From: Provencibacterium sp.
GTDB taxonomy: Bacteria > Bacillota > Clostridia > Oscillospirales > Ruminococcaceae
Assembly (NCBI GenBank): GCA_022793895.1
Contig: JAAWDS010000003.1
Coordinates: forward strand, 1-63,433
Direction of reading: 5' to 3'
DNA: 63,433 nucleotides
Both the position numbers and the translations under genes were made by a program. The notes under the pieces are model-generated. The model was not told the origin of the DNA and did not search any database. It was given only the letters and a program-made list of their open reading frames with translations. Below, piece after piece: positions 44,556 through 53,551 of this stretch (position 1 is the stretch's first letter; the number at the start of each line of letters is the position of its first letter).

Positions 44556-44699
44556 TGCATAGCTGGATATACGGTTTGTATATTTAAAACTGCGTAAACT
44601 GTGTGGATCCCCTCCCGGTTTTTAGGAGTAGGGGAATGGGGCACGCCCGCGAAATATGAGAGAACGCGGGCGCGTGAAACAGGAAGGAGCAAAAGATTC
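44556..44699 (+). promoter_or_regulatory. Structured rpsD leader, candidate S4 binding site
   Basis: The 144-base gap holds CCCCTCCCGG...AGGAGTAGGGG (about 44609-44634) and a GCCCGC/GCGGGC stem (about 44646-44672). AGGAAGGAG and ATG follow. Elsewhere in the operon gaps are mostly under 55 bases. S4 is a known autoregulator, so a translational control site is plausible. Confidence 0.5.
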
Positions 44700-45326
44700 A
44701 TGGCAAGATATACCGGTGCGGTTTGCCGCATGTGCCGCCGCGAGGGGCAGAAGCTGTTCTTAAAGGGCGAGCGCTGCTATACCGACAAATGCGCCGTTAC
44801 CCGCAGGGCTTATGCGCCCGGCCAGCACGGCCAGGGACGCAAGAAGACCAGTGAATATGGCTTGCAGATGCGTGCGAAGCAGAAGGCCCGCCGTTTTTAC
44901 GGCGTGCTGGAGAGCCAGTTTGCCCACTATTTTGAGGTTGCCGAGAGAAAGCCGGGCATGACGGGCGAAAACCTGCTGCGCATTTTGGAGTCGCGGCTGG
45001 ATAACGTTATCTACCGCCTTGGCTTCGCTTCGAGCCGTAAAGAGGCCCGCCAGCTGGTGCTGCATGGCCACTACACGGTAAACGGCCGCCGGGTAAATAT
45101 TCCCTCCTACCAGGTGAAGGCGGGCGATGTTGTCGCGGTTTGCCAGAAGAGCCTCTCGCTCGATAAGATCAAGGGCGTTGTCGAGGCCAATGGTTCCAGA
45201 CCCGTTCCGAAGTGGCTGGATGTAAACCGGGATAAACTTGAGGCAAGGGTAATCGAGCTTCCGAACCGTGAGGATATCGACCTGGATGTCGAAGAGTCCC
45301 TCATCGTCGAGCTGTACTCCAAGTAA
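44700..45326 (+). CDS. rpsD: Ribosomal protein S4, zinc-binding form
   Basis: A 208-residue S4. ATG 44700 follows AGGAAGGAG; upstream in-frame codons belong to the leader. An N-terminal zinc knuckle uses C9, C12, C26 and C31. The S4 RNA-binding domain contains [20 protein letters not shown]. It nucleates 30S assembly. Confidence 0.97.
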   Translation: MARYTGAVCRMCRREGQKLFLKGERCYTDKCAVTRRAYAPGQHGQGRKKTSEYGLQMRAKQKARRFYGVLESQFAHYFEVAERKPGMTGENLLRILESRLDNVIYRLGFASSRKEARQLVLHGHYTVNGRRVNIPSYQVKAGDVVAVCQKSLSLDKIKGVVEANGSRPVPKWLDVNRDKLEARVIELPNREDIDLDVEESLIVELYSK

Positions 45327-45379
45327 GTCCTTGAACACTCAGCAAGGGAAGGCGCAAAATATAAGGAGGGACCAAATAA

Positions 45380-46381
45380 ATGGTACGCATTATCGAACCC
45401 AAAATCGAGATGGTTGACCTCAAACCAGATGGCACCTATGGCAAGTTTGTGGTTGAACCGCTTGACCGCGGATTTGGTACAACGCTCGGCAACAGTCTCA
45501 GACGCGTGTTGCTCTCCTCGCTTCCTGGTGTTGCGGTGACGTCCATTAAGATCGACGGTATCCAGCATGAATTTTCCACGATACCGGGCGTGAAAGAGGA
45601 TGTAACCGAGATTGTTCTCAATATCAAGGGCTTAACGGCAAAGTTGTACAGCGATATGCCGAAGATCGTCTATATCGATGCGCAGGGTGAATGCGAAGTG
45701 ACGGCGGGAGACATCCAGTGCGATTCGGATGTTGAGATCCTGAATCCGAGCATGCACATTGCAACGCTCGGCGAGGGGGCTACCCTCTCGATGGAGATCG
45801 TCATTGACAAGGGACAGGGCTATGTTTCCGCCGATAGGAACAAGCAGCTGCTCAAGGAAAAGATGCTCGGCGATAAATCGATTTCGGACAGAAGCCAGAT
45901 CGATAAGATGATCGTTGGAAAAATCTATACGGACAGTATATATACTCCTGTCCTAAAGGTCAACTATACGGTTGAGAACACCCGTGTTGAGCAGATTACC
46001 GATTACGATAAATTGACACTCGAAGTATGGACGGACGGCACGATCTCCGCAAAGGAATCGGTCAGCCTCGCGGCCAAGATCCTCAATAGACAACTCAACC
46101 ACTTCGTGGACCTGTCCGACGAGGTGGGCAGCACCGAGATCCTCGAAAAGAGCGAGGACAACATGAGTGAAAAGGTCCTTGAGATGACCATTGAAGAGCT
46201 TGACCTGTCGGTGCGCGCATTCAACTGCTTGAAGCGCGCGGGTGTCAACACGGTCAACGACCTGATCAACAAATCGCCCGAGGAGATGATGAAGGTCCGC
46301 AACCTCGGGAAAAAGAGCTTGGAAGAGGTTATCAGCAAGCTCGAATCGCTGGGCTTCAACCTCTCCAAAGAGGAAGAGTAA
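45380..46381 (+). CDS. rpoA: RNA polymerase alpha subunit
   Basis: A 333-residue alpha subunit. The N-terminal domain, which dimerises and binds beta and beta', contains [20 protein letters not shown]. The C-terminal domain, which binds UP elements and activators, contains [19 protein letters not shown] and [12 protein letters not shown]. It is the only polymerase gene here. Confidence 0.97.
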   Translation: MVRIIEPKIEMVDLKPDGTYGKFVVEPLDRGFGTTLGNSLRRVLLSSLPGVAVTSIKIDGIQHEFSTIPGVKEDVTEIVLNIKGLTAKLYSDMPKIVYIDAQGECEVTAGDIQCDSDVEILNPSMHIATLGEGATLSMEIVIDKGQGYVSADRNKQLLKEKMLGDKSISDRSQIDKMIVGKIYTDSIYTPVLKVNYTVENTRVEQITDYDKLTLEVWTDGTISAKESVSLAAKILNRQLNHFVDLSDEVGSTEILEKSEDNMSEKVLEMTIEELDLSVRAFNCLKRAGVNTVNDLINKSPEEMMKVRNLGKKSLEEVISKLESLGFNLSKEEE

Positions 46382-46413
46382 GGACCAACTAGAGTAAAAA
46401 GGAGTGAATTTCG

Positions 46414-46755
46414 ATGCCGGGAACCAGGAAGCTCGGCCGGAGCAGCGATCATAGAAAGGCGATGCTCCGCGCGATGGTGACTTATCTGCTCGAAAACGGC
46501 AAGATCGAGACGACCGTCACCCGCGCTAAGGAGGTCCGCGCTGTGACCGAGAAGATGATTACAACGGCCAAGCAGGATAGCCTCCACTCCAAGCGCCAGG
46601 CTTATGCCTTCATTACCAAAGAAGGCGTTGCGAAGAAGCTGTTTGATGAGATCGCCCCGAAGTATCAGGAGCGCAACGGCGGTTATACCCGCATTATCAA
46701 GATCGGCCCCCGCCGCGGCGATGCTGCGGAGATGGCGATTATTGAGCTCATCTAG
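46414..46755 (+). CDS. rplQ: Ribosomal protein L17
   Basis: A 113-residue L17 ([20 protein letters not shown] start; [20 protein letters not shown] end). It is the last gene of the superoperon and ends before a strong terminator. Confidence 0.97.
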   Translation: MPGTRKLGRSSDHRKAMLRAMVTYLLENGKIETTVTRAKEVRAVTEKMITTAKQDSLHSKRQAYAFITKEGVAKKLFDEIAPKYQERNGGYTRIIKIGPRRGDAAEMAIIELI

Positions 46756-46778
46756 CTGCTGGTAAGCATCATAAATAG

Positions 46779-46825
46779 ACCGGTCCGCAGGTTGCTTTTT
46801 ATCGCAACCAGCGGACCGGTTTTTC
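46779..46825 (+). terminator. Terminator of the S10-spc-alpha superoperon
   Basis: ACCGGTCCGC and GGTTGC pair with GCAACC and GCGGACCGGT (one bulge on each side), followed by five Ts. Confidence 0.93.
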
Positions 46826-46857
46826 TTAGCAGCCTGGGCTTCTCCTAAAAGCGGGTT

Positions 46858-47000
46858 TCCAAAGGGTACCCCGTACCCTTTGGTGGAGGTTTGGAGGCAA
46901 AGCCTCCAAGATCTTTTTAGCGCCAGCGAGGCTCAGGAAGGGTGAAAAAAACCGTCCAGTGGACGGTTTTTGAGGGGAACCCCAAGGGGGGTCCCCTGGT
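46858..47000. repeat. Cluster of short perfect hairpins
   Basis: Four palindromes follow each other: CCAAAGGGTACC/GGTACCCTTTGG type, TTGGAGGC/GCCTCCAA, AAACCGTCC/GGACGGTTT and a GGGGACCCC-type stem. No gene is evident. They precede the 126-base tandem repeat. Confidence 0.7.
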
Positions 47001-47039
47001 ATTTGTAGAGTTCATCGTCCCGTGAGGCGGGATAGGTGA

Positions 47040-47380
47040 TGTGCGGCGGACAGCCGTGCTTTTCGCCCGCCGGGTGGAGGTACGATTTACTCTTTCCATG
47101 TAGAAAGGGTAGGCGGAAAGACGGTTCGGAGAAGTGCTTTTTGAGGGATGCAAGGGTTTCGTGCCCATAGAGGTTTTGGATGGCTTTTCGCCCGCCGGGT
47201 GGGGGCACGACGTACTCTTTCCATGTAGAAAGAGTAGGCGGGAAAGACGGTTCGGAGAAGTGCTTTTTGAGGGATGCAAGGGTTTCGTGCCCATAGAGGT
47301 TTTGGATGGCTTTTCGCCCGCCGGGCGGGGGCACGACGTACTCTTTCCGTGTGGAAAGAGTACGCAGAAAGACATTCAGA
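47040..47380. repeat. Tandem repeat with a 126-base period
   Basis: GACGGTTCGGAGAAGTGC begins at 47120 and again at 47246, and its diverged counterpart is at 47371. An incomplete unit precedes 47120. Each unit holds a TACTCTTTC/GAAAGAGTA stem whose loop-side bases change while pairing is kept. The frames across it stay open because the period is divisible by three. They show no family resemblance and no ribosome sites. Confidence 0.85.
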
Positions 47381-47616
47381 GGGGAGGGGGTTCCTCCCCT
47401 CTGAAAACACCCCACCCACCTAAGGGGGGCACGCGCCCGCGTTCCCCCCTCAGGAACCTCCCCCCTTCCGGCAGTCTCTGCCTCGCTGGCGCCCGACCGG
47501 CCGTTTCGTTATCTCATACCTGCTGCGCAGGTGTATTCGCGTGATAGCCTTTCGCTCCACCATTGTGCAGGGATGTGTTGGTTGGCGGAGACCTTTAGAG
47601 ACTGTACAAATTGGAA

Positions 47617-47657
47617 CTCCCCCTTGGCGTAACGGTTTCCGTTGCGCCAAGGGGGAG
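47617..47657. terminator. 19-bp palindrome after the MATE gene
   Basis: CTCCCCCTTGGCGTAACGG pairs with 47639-47657 with a single G-U pair and a three-base loop. It lies 25 bases after the stop of the minus-strand MATE gene. It lacks a clear T run there, so it may be a repeat arm. Confidence 0.6.
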
Positions 47658-47681
47658 AGTATCCTATATCCTATAGGATTT

Positions 47682-49037
47682 CTACAACGTTACGTCCCGC
47701 AGCCAGCGGAAACGAAGGATGCGCACCGTTGAACAGATGACCTTTAAAAATTCATCGCTCTTTAAAAATAGATAGACCACCGGCGCGGGCCAGTGTAGCC
47801 AAAGCCCGGTAATGAATCCAAGCGGGACGGCAATGAGCCACAAAAAGGCAACGTCTGCAAAAAAGACAAATTTTGCGTCTCCGCCAGCGCGCAGTATCCC
47901 AACCATTCCGACATTCGCCAGCGCAATGAAAACAATGACCAGCGCTCCAACCAGCACCAGGCTGTTATAGATTTCTACCGTTTCTGCGGAAAGGTTATGA
48001 TAGAAGGAGCGCAGCAGCGGGCCCAGCGCCAGAGTGAGCGCTCCCGAAAATATACCAATAATGAGAGCCAACGCATAAAGCGTGACCGATCGTTGCTTCG
48101 CCTTTTCATATTCCCCTGCGCCGATGGTGTTGCCTACCAGCGTCAGCGCTGCGTTGCCAATGCCAAAGATAAGCACCGATACGAATTGGTTCAGTACCGA
48201 GAAGATGCTGTTGGCCGCCACAAAATTTGTGCCCATCCGGCCGATGACTACGCCGACCAGCGAGGCCCCTAAGCCCCAGGTCAGTTCGTTGCCGATGACG
48301 GGAATGGAAAGGGAGATATACTTCTTATATAGCTCCCGGTTGCTCGGCAACAGATCCTTCAACCGGAAATGTAGCTTATCTTCCTTCCAGAGCAGGAAGC
48401 CGGTAGCAATGCCGAATTCGAACAGCCGCGCTATCGCCGTTGCCGCTGCGCCGCCCTGAATGCCTAATGCGGGCGCGCCGAAATGCCCGAAGATGAGCGC
48501 GTAGTTTAAAACCGTATTGACAACCAGCGAAACCAGATACATCACGACCGAAATGTTGACCGTGCCTACCGAGCGCAGCATCATGATCGTTACGTTGGCC
48601 AGCGCATACAGCGGATAGGAGAAACCGATGATCCGCAGATACTGCGCCCCATAGGCGATGACCTCGGCATCGGTCGTGAAGACGGAGAGGAAGGCTTCCG
48701 GAAAGGCTAGCGAGATAAACAGGAAAATCAGCGAAACCCCTAGGGCAATTTTATAGGTCATCGCTTGAACGCGCCGGATAACCTGCACGTCCCCTTTCCC
48801 CCAATATTGGGCGATCAGAACATTGGCGCCGCCCGAAATTCCAAAACAGATAATCATAAGAAGGAACCATAGCTGGTTGGCTATCGAGGTGGCGGAGAGC
48901 TGCACCTCGCCAAGCTGGCCAATCATCAGAGTATCCATCATCGAAACCATAACCGTTATGAGATTCTGCAAGGCGATGGGAATGGCAATGCGCATGAGCT
49001 GGTTGTAAAAGTGTCTGTCCCGGACAAACAATTGCAT
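47682..49037 (-). CDS. MATE-family efflux transporter
   Basis: A 451-residue transporter with about twelve membrane segments in two homologous halves. The N-terminal half has NLITVMVSMMDTLMIGQLGE and the second half NSIFSVLNQFVSVLIFGIGN. It is related to but clearly distinct from the pump at 832 and probably exports a different cation or drug. The ATG follows GGGAGAGG, and it has its own promoter. Confidence 0.9.
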   Translation of the reverse strand: MQLFVRDRHFYNQLMRIAIPIALQNLITVMVSMMDTLMIGQLGEVQLSATSIANQLWFLLMIICFGISGGANVLIAQYWGKGDVQVIRRVQAMTYKIALGVSLIFLFISLAFPEAFLSVFTTDAEVIAYGAQYLRIIGFSYPLYALANVTIMMLRSVGTVNISVVMYLVSLVVNTVLNYALIFGHFGAPALGIQGGAAATAIARLFEFGIATGFLLWKEDKLHFRLKDLLPSNRELYKKYISLSIPVIGNELTWGLGASLVGVVIGRMGTNFVAANSIFSVLNQFVSVLIFGIGNAALTLVGNTIGAGEYEKAKQRSVTLYALALIIGIFSGALTLALGPLLRSFYHNLSAETVEIYNSLVLVGALVIVFIALANVGMVGILRAGGDAKFVFFADVAFLWLIAVPLGFITGLWLHWPAPVVYLFLKSDEFLKVICSTVRILRFRWLRDVTL

Positions 49038-49087
49038 GGCGGCCTCTCCCTTAAAGAAAATAAAGCCCTGTTGAGGGCACGATTACT

Positions 49088-49116
49088 AGAATAACATGAC
49101 CCGAAAGGGTTTTCAA
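49088..49116 (-). promoter_or_regulatory. Promoter of the second MATE gene
   Basis: TTGAAA (49116-49111) and TATTCT (49093-49088) on the minus strand with 17 bases between, about 50 bases before the start. Confidence 0.6.
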
Positions 49117-49281
49117 GACTTTACAGAAAAAAATTAAGAATTTTTTTGGGAATTTTTCCTGAAAGAAGAGAAGAGGACAGAGGGCTTAATGATGCGGATA
49201 AATTCAAAATATAGGAGTAAAAAAGGGAATGATTAGGAGGTCAGTATATGCCTCAAATATTGGATATTTTGTAAAATGCTA

Positions 49282-49309
49282 TTGACATTTTTTTATCACA
49301 TGCTATAAT
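49282..49309 (+). promoter_or_regulatory. Promoter of the Lpl-type transporter operon
   Basis: TTGACA (49282-49287) and TATAAT (49304-49309) are 16 bases apart, about 360 bases before the start codon. Confidence 0.85.
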
Positions 49310-49673
49310 GCAACTAGAAACCAACCAAAACCGATTACATATTTGTTCATTAAGCCGGTTTAGGGGTTTCTGTTGGTTAATCAGGAAGGTGCTCTTGAGG
49401 CTTCGCTCGGTTGAAAAAGCAAGCTGCTTTTGGCGGCGGATTCGTTAAATTTGTATTTGGCGCACTTGACGCAAAGGAAAAACGGCTGCTGTAGCGGAAT
49501 TACAGCAACCGTTTGGTTCTTCGCACTCTTGTGTAAATTTTCGGAAGGCGGATGAATCCAGCTTTTGCGGACAGTTAGCTATTCATTAAATACAAATTAT
49601 GCGAAATTCCTTTACCCGTCATGGATGAAGCCGGATAGACGCCTTTCTAAAGAGTTAAGGAGGAAATTTTGTC
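49310..49673 (+). promoter_or_regulatory. Long structured leader of the Lpl-type operon
   Basis: The untranslated leader holds an AACCAAC.../GTTGGTT pairing (49319-49378) and a strong AAACGG-CTGCTGTA/TACAGCA-ACCGTTT hairpin (49480-49515). GGTTCTTCG follows the hairpin and AAGGAGG lies before the ATG. It matches no riboswitch class I can recognise. Confidence 0.45.
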
Positions 49674-51347
49674 ATGAGCAAACGTATTTTGGCATCCCTG
49701 CTCTCCATGGTTATGGTCGGCGCGGTGCTCTCCGGGTGCTCCAATGGGGGAAATGCCCCTGCGTCGTCCCAGGGTGGCTCTGCTGCTCCGGCCTCTTCGG
49801 CTGCGGCCTCCGGTTCGCAGGCGGCGTCGGACGGCGGATTTGTGTTTAACGGCTACCCGATGGGCCAGGAGGATCAGGTCATTACCTGGTATGGCGGTCC
49901 CAGCTATAACCCCAATGCCGCCTATGCTTCGGCGGACGATTCCCCTTTCCACACGATTCTTCAGGAAATGCTCGGCGTTACCATTGAGTGGCAGTTCCCG
50001 ACCGCAGGCACCGAGGCGACGCAGGCGTTTAACCTGATGATGGCCGGCGGCACCCTTCCCGACGTTATCAACCACACCTTGATCAAGGACGCGGGGCGTT
50101 ATATCGACGAGGGCACCATCTATGACCTCACTCCCTATATCCAGGAGCATGCCCCCGCTTATTATGCTTGGTTGCAGACCGACACGGCTTACGACAAGGC
50201 GATGAAGACCGACTCCGGTCAATATTATGGTTTCGGCTTCTTCCGTGAGGACGGCGGCTGGAACGATACGTACCTCGGACCGGTTGCCGATGCTGCCGCG
50301 CTCGAAGAGGTCGGCCTGAAGCCGGATGATATCAAGACTGTTTCCGACTGGGACAACATGCTCAAAGTCTTGAAGGACGCTAAGGGCGGCGCGCCGTTGA
50401 GCTTCGCGAAGGATCGCGTAAAGACCACCGGTATCTCCGGCGCGTTCGGCGCTTACGGCATGATCGACTTCCAGCTCTATATTGACGGGAACAATAAGGT
50501 GAATCTCGCGCATGTGCAGCCCGAATATAAGAACTACCTGACCAAGCTCAACGATTGGTGGAAGGCGGGCTACATCGATCAGGACTTCATCAGCCTGGAC
50601 GATACCGCTGTCCGCGCTAAGGCGCAGAACCGTGAGATGAGCGTTTCGATCACCTCGATGGGCCAGATCTCCAACTGGGAGCGCGACGCCAATGAGAACA
50701 ATACCGGCGCGAAGTGGATTGCTCTGAGCTACCCGAAGAGCGACGACGGCAACATCTCAATGGTATTCGGCGGTAAGGGCATCGGCGAAGTAGCCGGCAC
50801 CATCTCTACCAACTGCCCGGAGGAGAAGATCCCGCTTGTCATGCGCGCTCTGGACTATGCCTACACCGACGAAGGGTTCCTCTACTGGAACTTCGGCAAA
50901 GAGGGCAATAGCTGGGAGTATGATTCGAACGGCGAACCGCAGTACCTGCCGATCGTTACCGAGGATCCCAACGGCATCAACGACGCTATCGATAAGTTCG
51001 GCGGTTCCACCTGGAGCGGCAACTGCATCCAGGCGACCAAGCTGCTCTACCTCAAGAACACTGATACGGCGATCGCCTGCAACGACAAGTGGTTCTATGA
51101 GAACGAGGATGTATCCGGCAACTGGAAAATGCCGAACGGCCTGACCTACACGGCGGATGAATCTACCCGCAATGCGGAGCTGCAAGGCTCTATCAAGACC
51201 TACGTGGAGGAGCAAGCTGTCAAGTTCATCACCGGTGAAGAGAGCTTGGACAACTTTGACAACTTTGTTTCCACCGTTGAAGGCATGGGCCTTGAAGAAC
51301 TGCTCTCCATCAACCAGGCTGCTTACGATCGTTATCTCGCCCGTTAA
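49674..51347 (+). CDS. ABC transporter substrate-binding lipoprotein, Lpl type
   Basis: A 557-residue binding protein with lipoprotein signal MSKRILASLLSMVMVGAVLS and cysteine after G (SGCSNGG, Cys22), then a Ser/Ala-rich tether. Its size, the TWYGGPSYNPNA start of the mature domain and its permease partners fit the LplA/YtcQ class. In Firmicutes these import complex oligosaccharides such as glycan or pectin fragments. A hairpin after it may raise its level over the permeases. No YesMN-type two-component regulator is nearby. Confidence 0.88.
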   Translation: MSKRILASLLSMVMVGAVLSGCSNGGNAPASSQGGSAAPASSAAASGSQAASDGGFVFNGYPMGQEDQVITWYGGPSYNPNAAYASADDSPFHTILQEMLGVTIEWQFPTAGTEATQAFNLMMAGGTLPDVINHTLIKDAGRYIDEGTIYDLTPYIQEHAPAYYAWLQTDTAYDKAMKTDSGQYYGFGFFREDGGWNDTYLGPVADAAALEEVGLKPDDIKTVSDWDNMLKVLKDAKGGAPLSFAKDRVKTTGISGAFGAYGMIDFQLYIDGNNKVNLAHVQPEYKNYLTKLNDWWKAGYIDQDFISLDDTAVRAKAQNREMSVSITSMGQISNWERDANENNTGAKWIALSYPKSDDGNISMVFGGKGIGEVAGTISTNCPEEKIPLVMRALDYAYTDEGFLYWNFGKEGNSWEYDSNGEPQYLPIVTEDPNGINDAIDKFGGSTWSGNCIQATKLLYLKNTDTAIACNDKWFYENEDVSGNWKMPNGLTYTADESTRNAELQGSIKTYVEEQAVKFITGEESLDNFDNFVSTVEGMGLEELLSINQAAYDRYLAR

Positions 51348-51413
51348 ACGGCGGATGCGGATACCGTGTTGCTGAAAGAATAGAAGCGGCATGGCTTCCA
51401 ATGCGAAAAGGGC

Positions 51414-51447
51414 GCGGGGCGGCTGAAAAGGCCGCCCCGCTTTCTTT
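51414..51447 (+). terminator. Intra-operon attenuating hairpin
   Basis: GCGGGGCGGC (51414-51423) pairs with 51431-51440 and is followed by TTTCTTT. Confidence 0.8.
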
Positions 51448-51499
51448 AAAACGAGCCGCGCGGAACAAGCGGTAAACACCTTGAAGGAGGAGTCTGCCA

Positions 51500-52453
51500 A
51501 TGACAGGTCAAGCCGTCAAGCCTTCGGCTCCCGGCAATAACCAAAGCCTGGGATACCGGCTGAAAAGAGATTTCTACCGCAACAAGTTTAAGTATCTAAT
51601 CATCCTGCCTGTTTTAGTATATCTGGCGCTTTTCTGCTATAAGCCGATGTACGGATTGATCATCGCGTTTAAGGAATTCCGTCCGAACCTGGGAATCGCG
51701 GGCAGCCCCTGGGTGGGCCTCAAGCAATTCCATAACTTCTTCAACGACCCCTATTTCTTCCGCCTGCTGCGCAACACCTTTACCATCAGCTTTCTTTCCA
51801 TCGTGTTCTGTTTCCCGGCCCCGATTCTGTTGGCGCTGTTCATCAATGAGATCCGGAGCAATACCTTTAAAAAGACGGTGCAGACCATTACCTATATGCC
51901 CTATTTTATTTCGATGGTGGTCGCCTGCTCGCTGATCCGGACCTATACCCAACAGAACGGCATCGTTTCCCAGATCGTTATGGCCTTTGGCGGGGAAGCC
52001 ACCAACTGGCTGAACAAGAGTGAATATTTCTATGCGATTTATATCATCTCCGAACTGTGGCAGACGGTGGGTTGGAACTCGATCATCTATTTGGCGGCGC
52101 TGACCGGCATCGACCAAGAGCAGTATGAGGCCGCGCGCATCGACGGTGCGAGCCGCATGCAGCAGCTTTGGCGGATCACCCTCCCGAACCTGATTCCCAC
52201 CATCATGATCCTTTTGATCCTGCGTATGGGCAGCATCCTCAACGTAGGCTTTGAAAAGCTCATCCTGATCTACAACCAGGGGATTTATAATGTGGCCGAC
52301 GTTATTTCAACCTATGTCTACCGGCGGGGTATTATCGATGCGGCCTATAGCTATGGCGCGGCAGTCGGCTTGTTCAACTCGATCGTGAACATCATCTTCC
52401 TGCTAGTGGCCAATAAGCTGAGCACCCGTTACACCGAATCCGGGCTATTTTAG
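51500..52453 (+). CDS. ABC transporter permease, LplB type
   Basis: A 317-residue permease with six membrane segments after a basic N-terminus (YRLKRDFYRNKFKYLIILPV). The EAA loop reads AARIDGASRMQQLWRITLPN near residue 210. AAGGAGG precedes ATG 51500. It partners the LplC-type protein 18 bases downstream. The operon lacks its own ATPase. Confidence 0.92.
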   Translation: MTGQAVKPSAPGNNQSLGYRLKRDFYRNKFKYLIILPVLVYLALFCYKPMYGLIIAFKEFRPNLGIAGSPWVGLKQFHNFFNDPYFFRLLRNTFTISFLSIVFCFPAPILLALFINEIRSNTFKKTVQTITYMPYFISMVVACSLIRTYTQQNGIVSQIVMAFGGEATNWLNKSEYFYAIYIISELWQTVGWNSIIYLAALTGIDQEQYEAARIDGASRMQQLWRITLPNLIPTIMILLILRMGSILNVGFEKLILIYNQGIYNVADVISTYVYRRGIIDAAYSYGAAVGLFNSIVNIIFLLVANKLSTRYTESGLF

Positions 52454-52471
52454 AAAGGAGGGAACAGCAGA

Positions 52472-53347
52472 ATGAAACGCACAAAATCCGATTATATCAT
52501 GGATACAGTGATTACCGTCATCATGGTGGCGCTGTGCTTTGTAACGCTGTACCCGATGTACTATGTCATTGTCGCTTCTTTCTCGAATAACCAGGCGCTC
52601 TTAGCGACCCCCGGCGTTCTGTGGTATCCGAAGGGCTTCAACTTTGGCGCATATGCCATGGCGTTTAAGCATCCGCTGTTGATGAGCGGCTACAAGAACA
52701 TTCTGTTTGTGCTCGTTGTCTCGCTGCCGATCAACATTTTGCTCACGCTGTTCTGCGGATACTTCATGGCCTCGAAGAACCTGATGTTCAAGGCCCCGAT
52801 TGTGGGACTGATCATGTTCACCATGTTTTTCAACGGCGGCATGATCCCAAACTATTTGAATGTCCGCTCCCTGGGGCTATATGATAGCCTGTGGGCGCTC
52901 ATCCTGCCCGGCGCGTTGAGCGTGTATAACTCGGTCATTTGTAAGACGGCGATTGAGGCGGTGCCGGATAGCTTATCGGAATCCGCCTATATCGACGGCG
53001 CGAACGATCTGATCATCCTTTTCCGCATCATCTTCCCGCTGATTGTGCCGACCACCATGGTGCTGCTGCTCTATTACGGCATCGGCCACTGGAATGGATG
53101 GTTCAACGCCTCGATTTACTTGCAGGATAACTATAAGCTGCCGATACAAAACGTATTGCGCGCAGTATTGATTGCAAACTCCAACATCTTGAATGCCGCT
53201 GCGGCAGAAAACGATAAGATGGATCAATTTGCAGAGACGATCAAGTATGCGGCTATTGTTATTTCGACCGTGCCGGTACTGTGCATCTACCCCTTTGTGC
53301 AGAAATACTTTGTCAAGGGCGTTATGATCGGCGCTGTCAAAGGCTAA
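52472..53347 (+). CDS. ABC transporter permease, LplC/YtcP type
   Basis: A 291-residue permease with about six membrane segments and EAA loop SAYIDGANDLIILFRIIFP near residue 170. The C-terminus QKYFVKGVMIGAVKG is characteristic. It is the last gene of the operon, followed by a strong terminator. Confidence 0.92.
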   Translation: MKRTKSDYIMDTVITVIMVALCFVTLYPMYYVIVASFSNNQALLATPGVLWYPKGFNFGAYAMAFKHPLLMSGYKNILFVLVVSLPINILLTLFCGYFMASKNLMFKAPIVGLIMFTMFFNGGMIPNYLNVRSLGLYDSLWALILPGALSVYNSVICKTAIEAVPDSLSESAYIDGANDLIILFRIIFPLIVPTTMVLLLYYGIGHWNGWFNASIYLQDNYKLPIQNVLRAVLIANSNILNAAAAENDKMDQFAETIKYAAIVISTVPVLCIYPFVQKYFVKGVMIGAVKG

Positions 53348-53370
53348 ACCTACCGCGGATCTCCCGCCTA

Positions 53371-53402
53371 AAAAAGCCAGAGGGGTTTCCCTCTGGCTTT
53401 TT
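53371..53402 (+). terminator. Terminator of the Lpl-type operon
   Basis: AAAAAGCCAGAGGG pairs with CCCTCTGGCTTTTT across four bases. A weaker AAGCAGCCGC/GCGGCTGCTT pairing follows at about 53420-53456, near the end of the convergent hydrolase gene. Confidence 0.93.
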
Positions 53403-53551
53403 CTATCCGGATAAAAAAGAAGCAGCCGCCCTCTACCCGAAGAGCGCGGCTGCTTTGCCGTCCTTGAGGCGAACGCTCTGCCGGCGGCGTTCCTCTCCTT
53501 TGCGTTGAAGACTTAGATGCAGTGTAGGCGGAAATTAGAAGAGGGGATCCA

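Noticed and set aside
47040-47380. CRISPR-like array
   Set aside because: Units are about 126 bases and contiguous, with no short repeat-spacer alternation and no cas genes. The 102- and 103-base repeats also fail this test.
46917-47544. Several overlapping frames of 110-160 codons with internal repeats
   Set aside because: They arise because the 126-base period is a multiple of three. Frames are open on both strands, composition is Arg/Pro-rich, and no ribosome site precedes them.
49310-49673. Known riboswitch or T-box in the Lpl leader
   Set aside because: No T-box TGGNACC or other known aptamer core could be recognised by eye.
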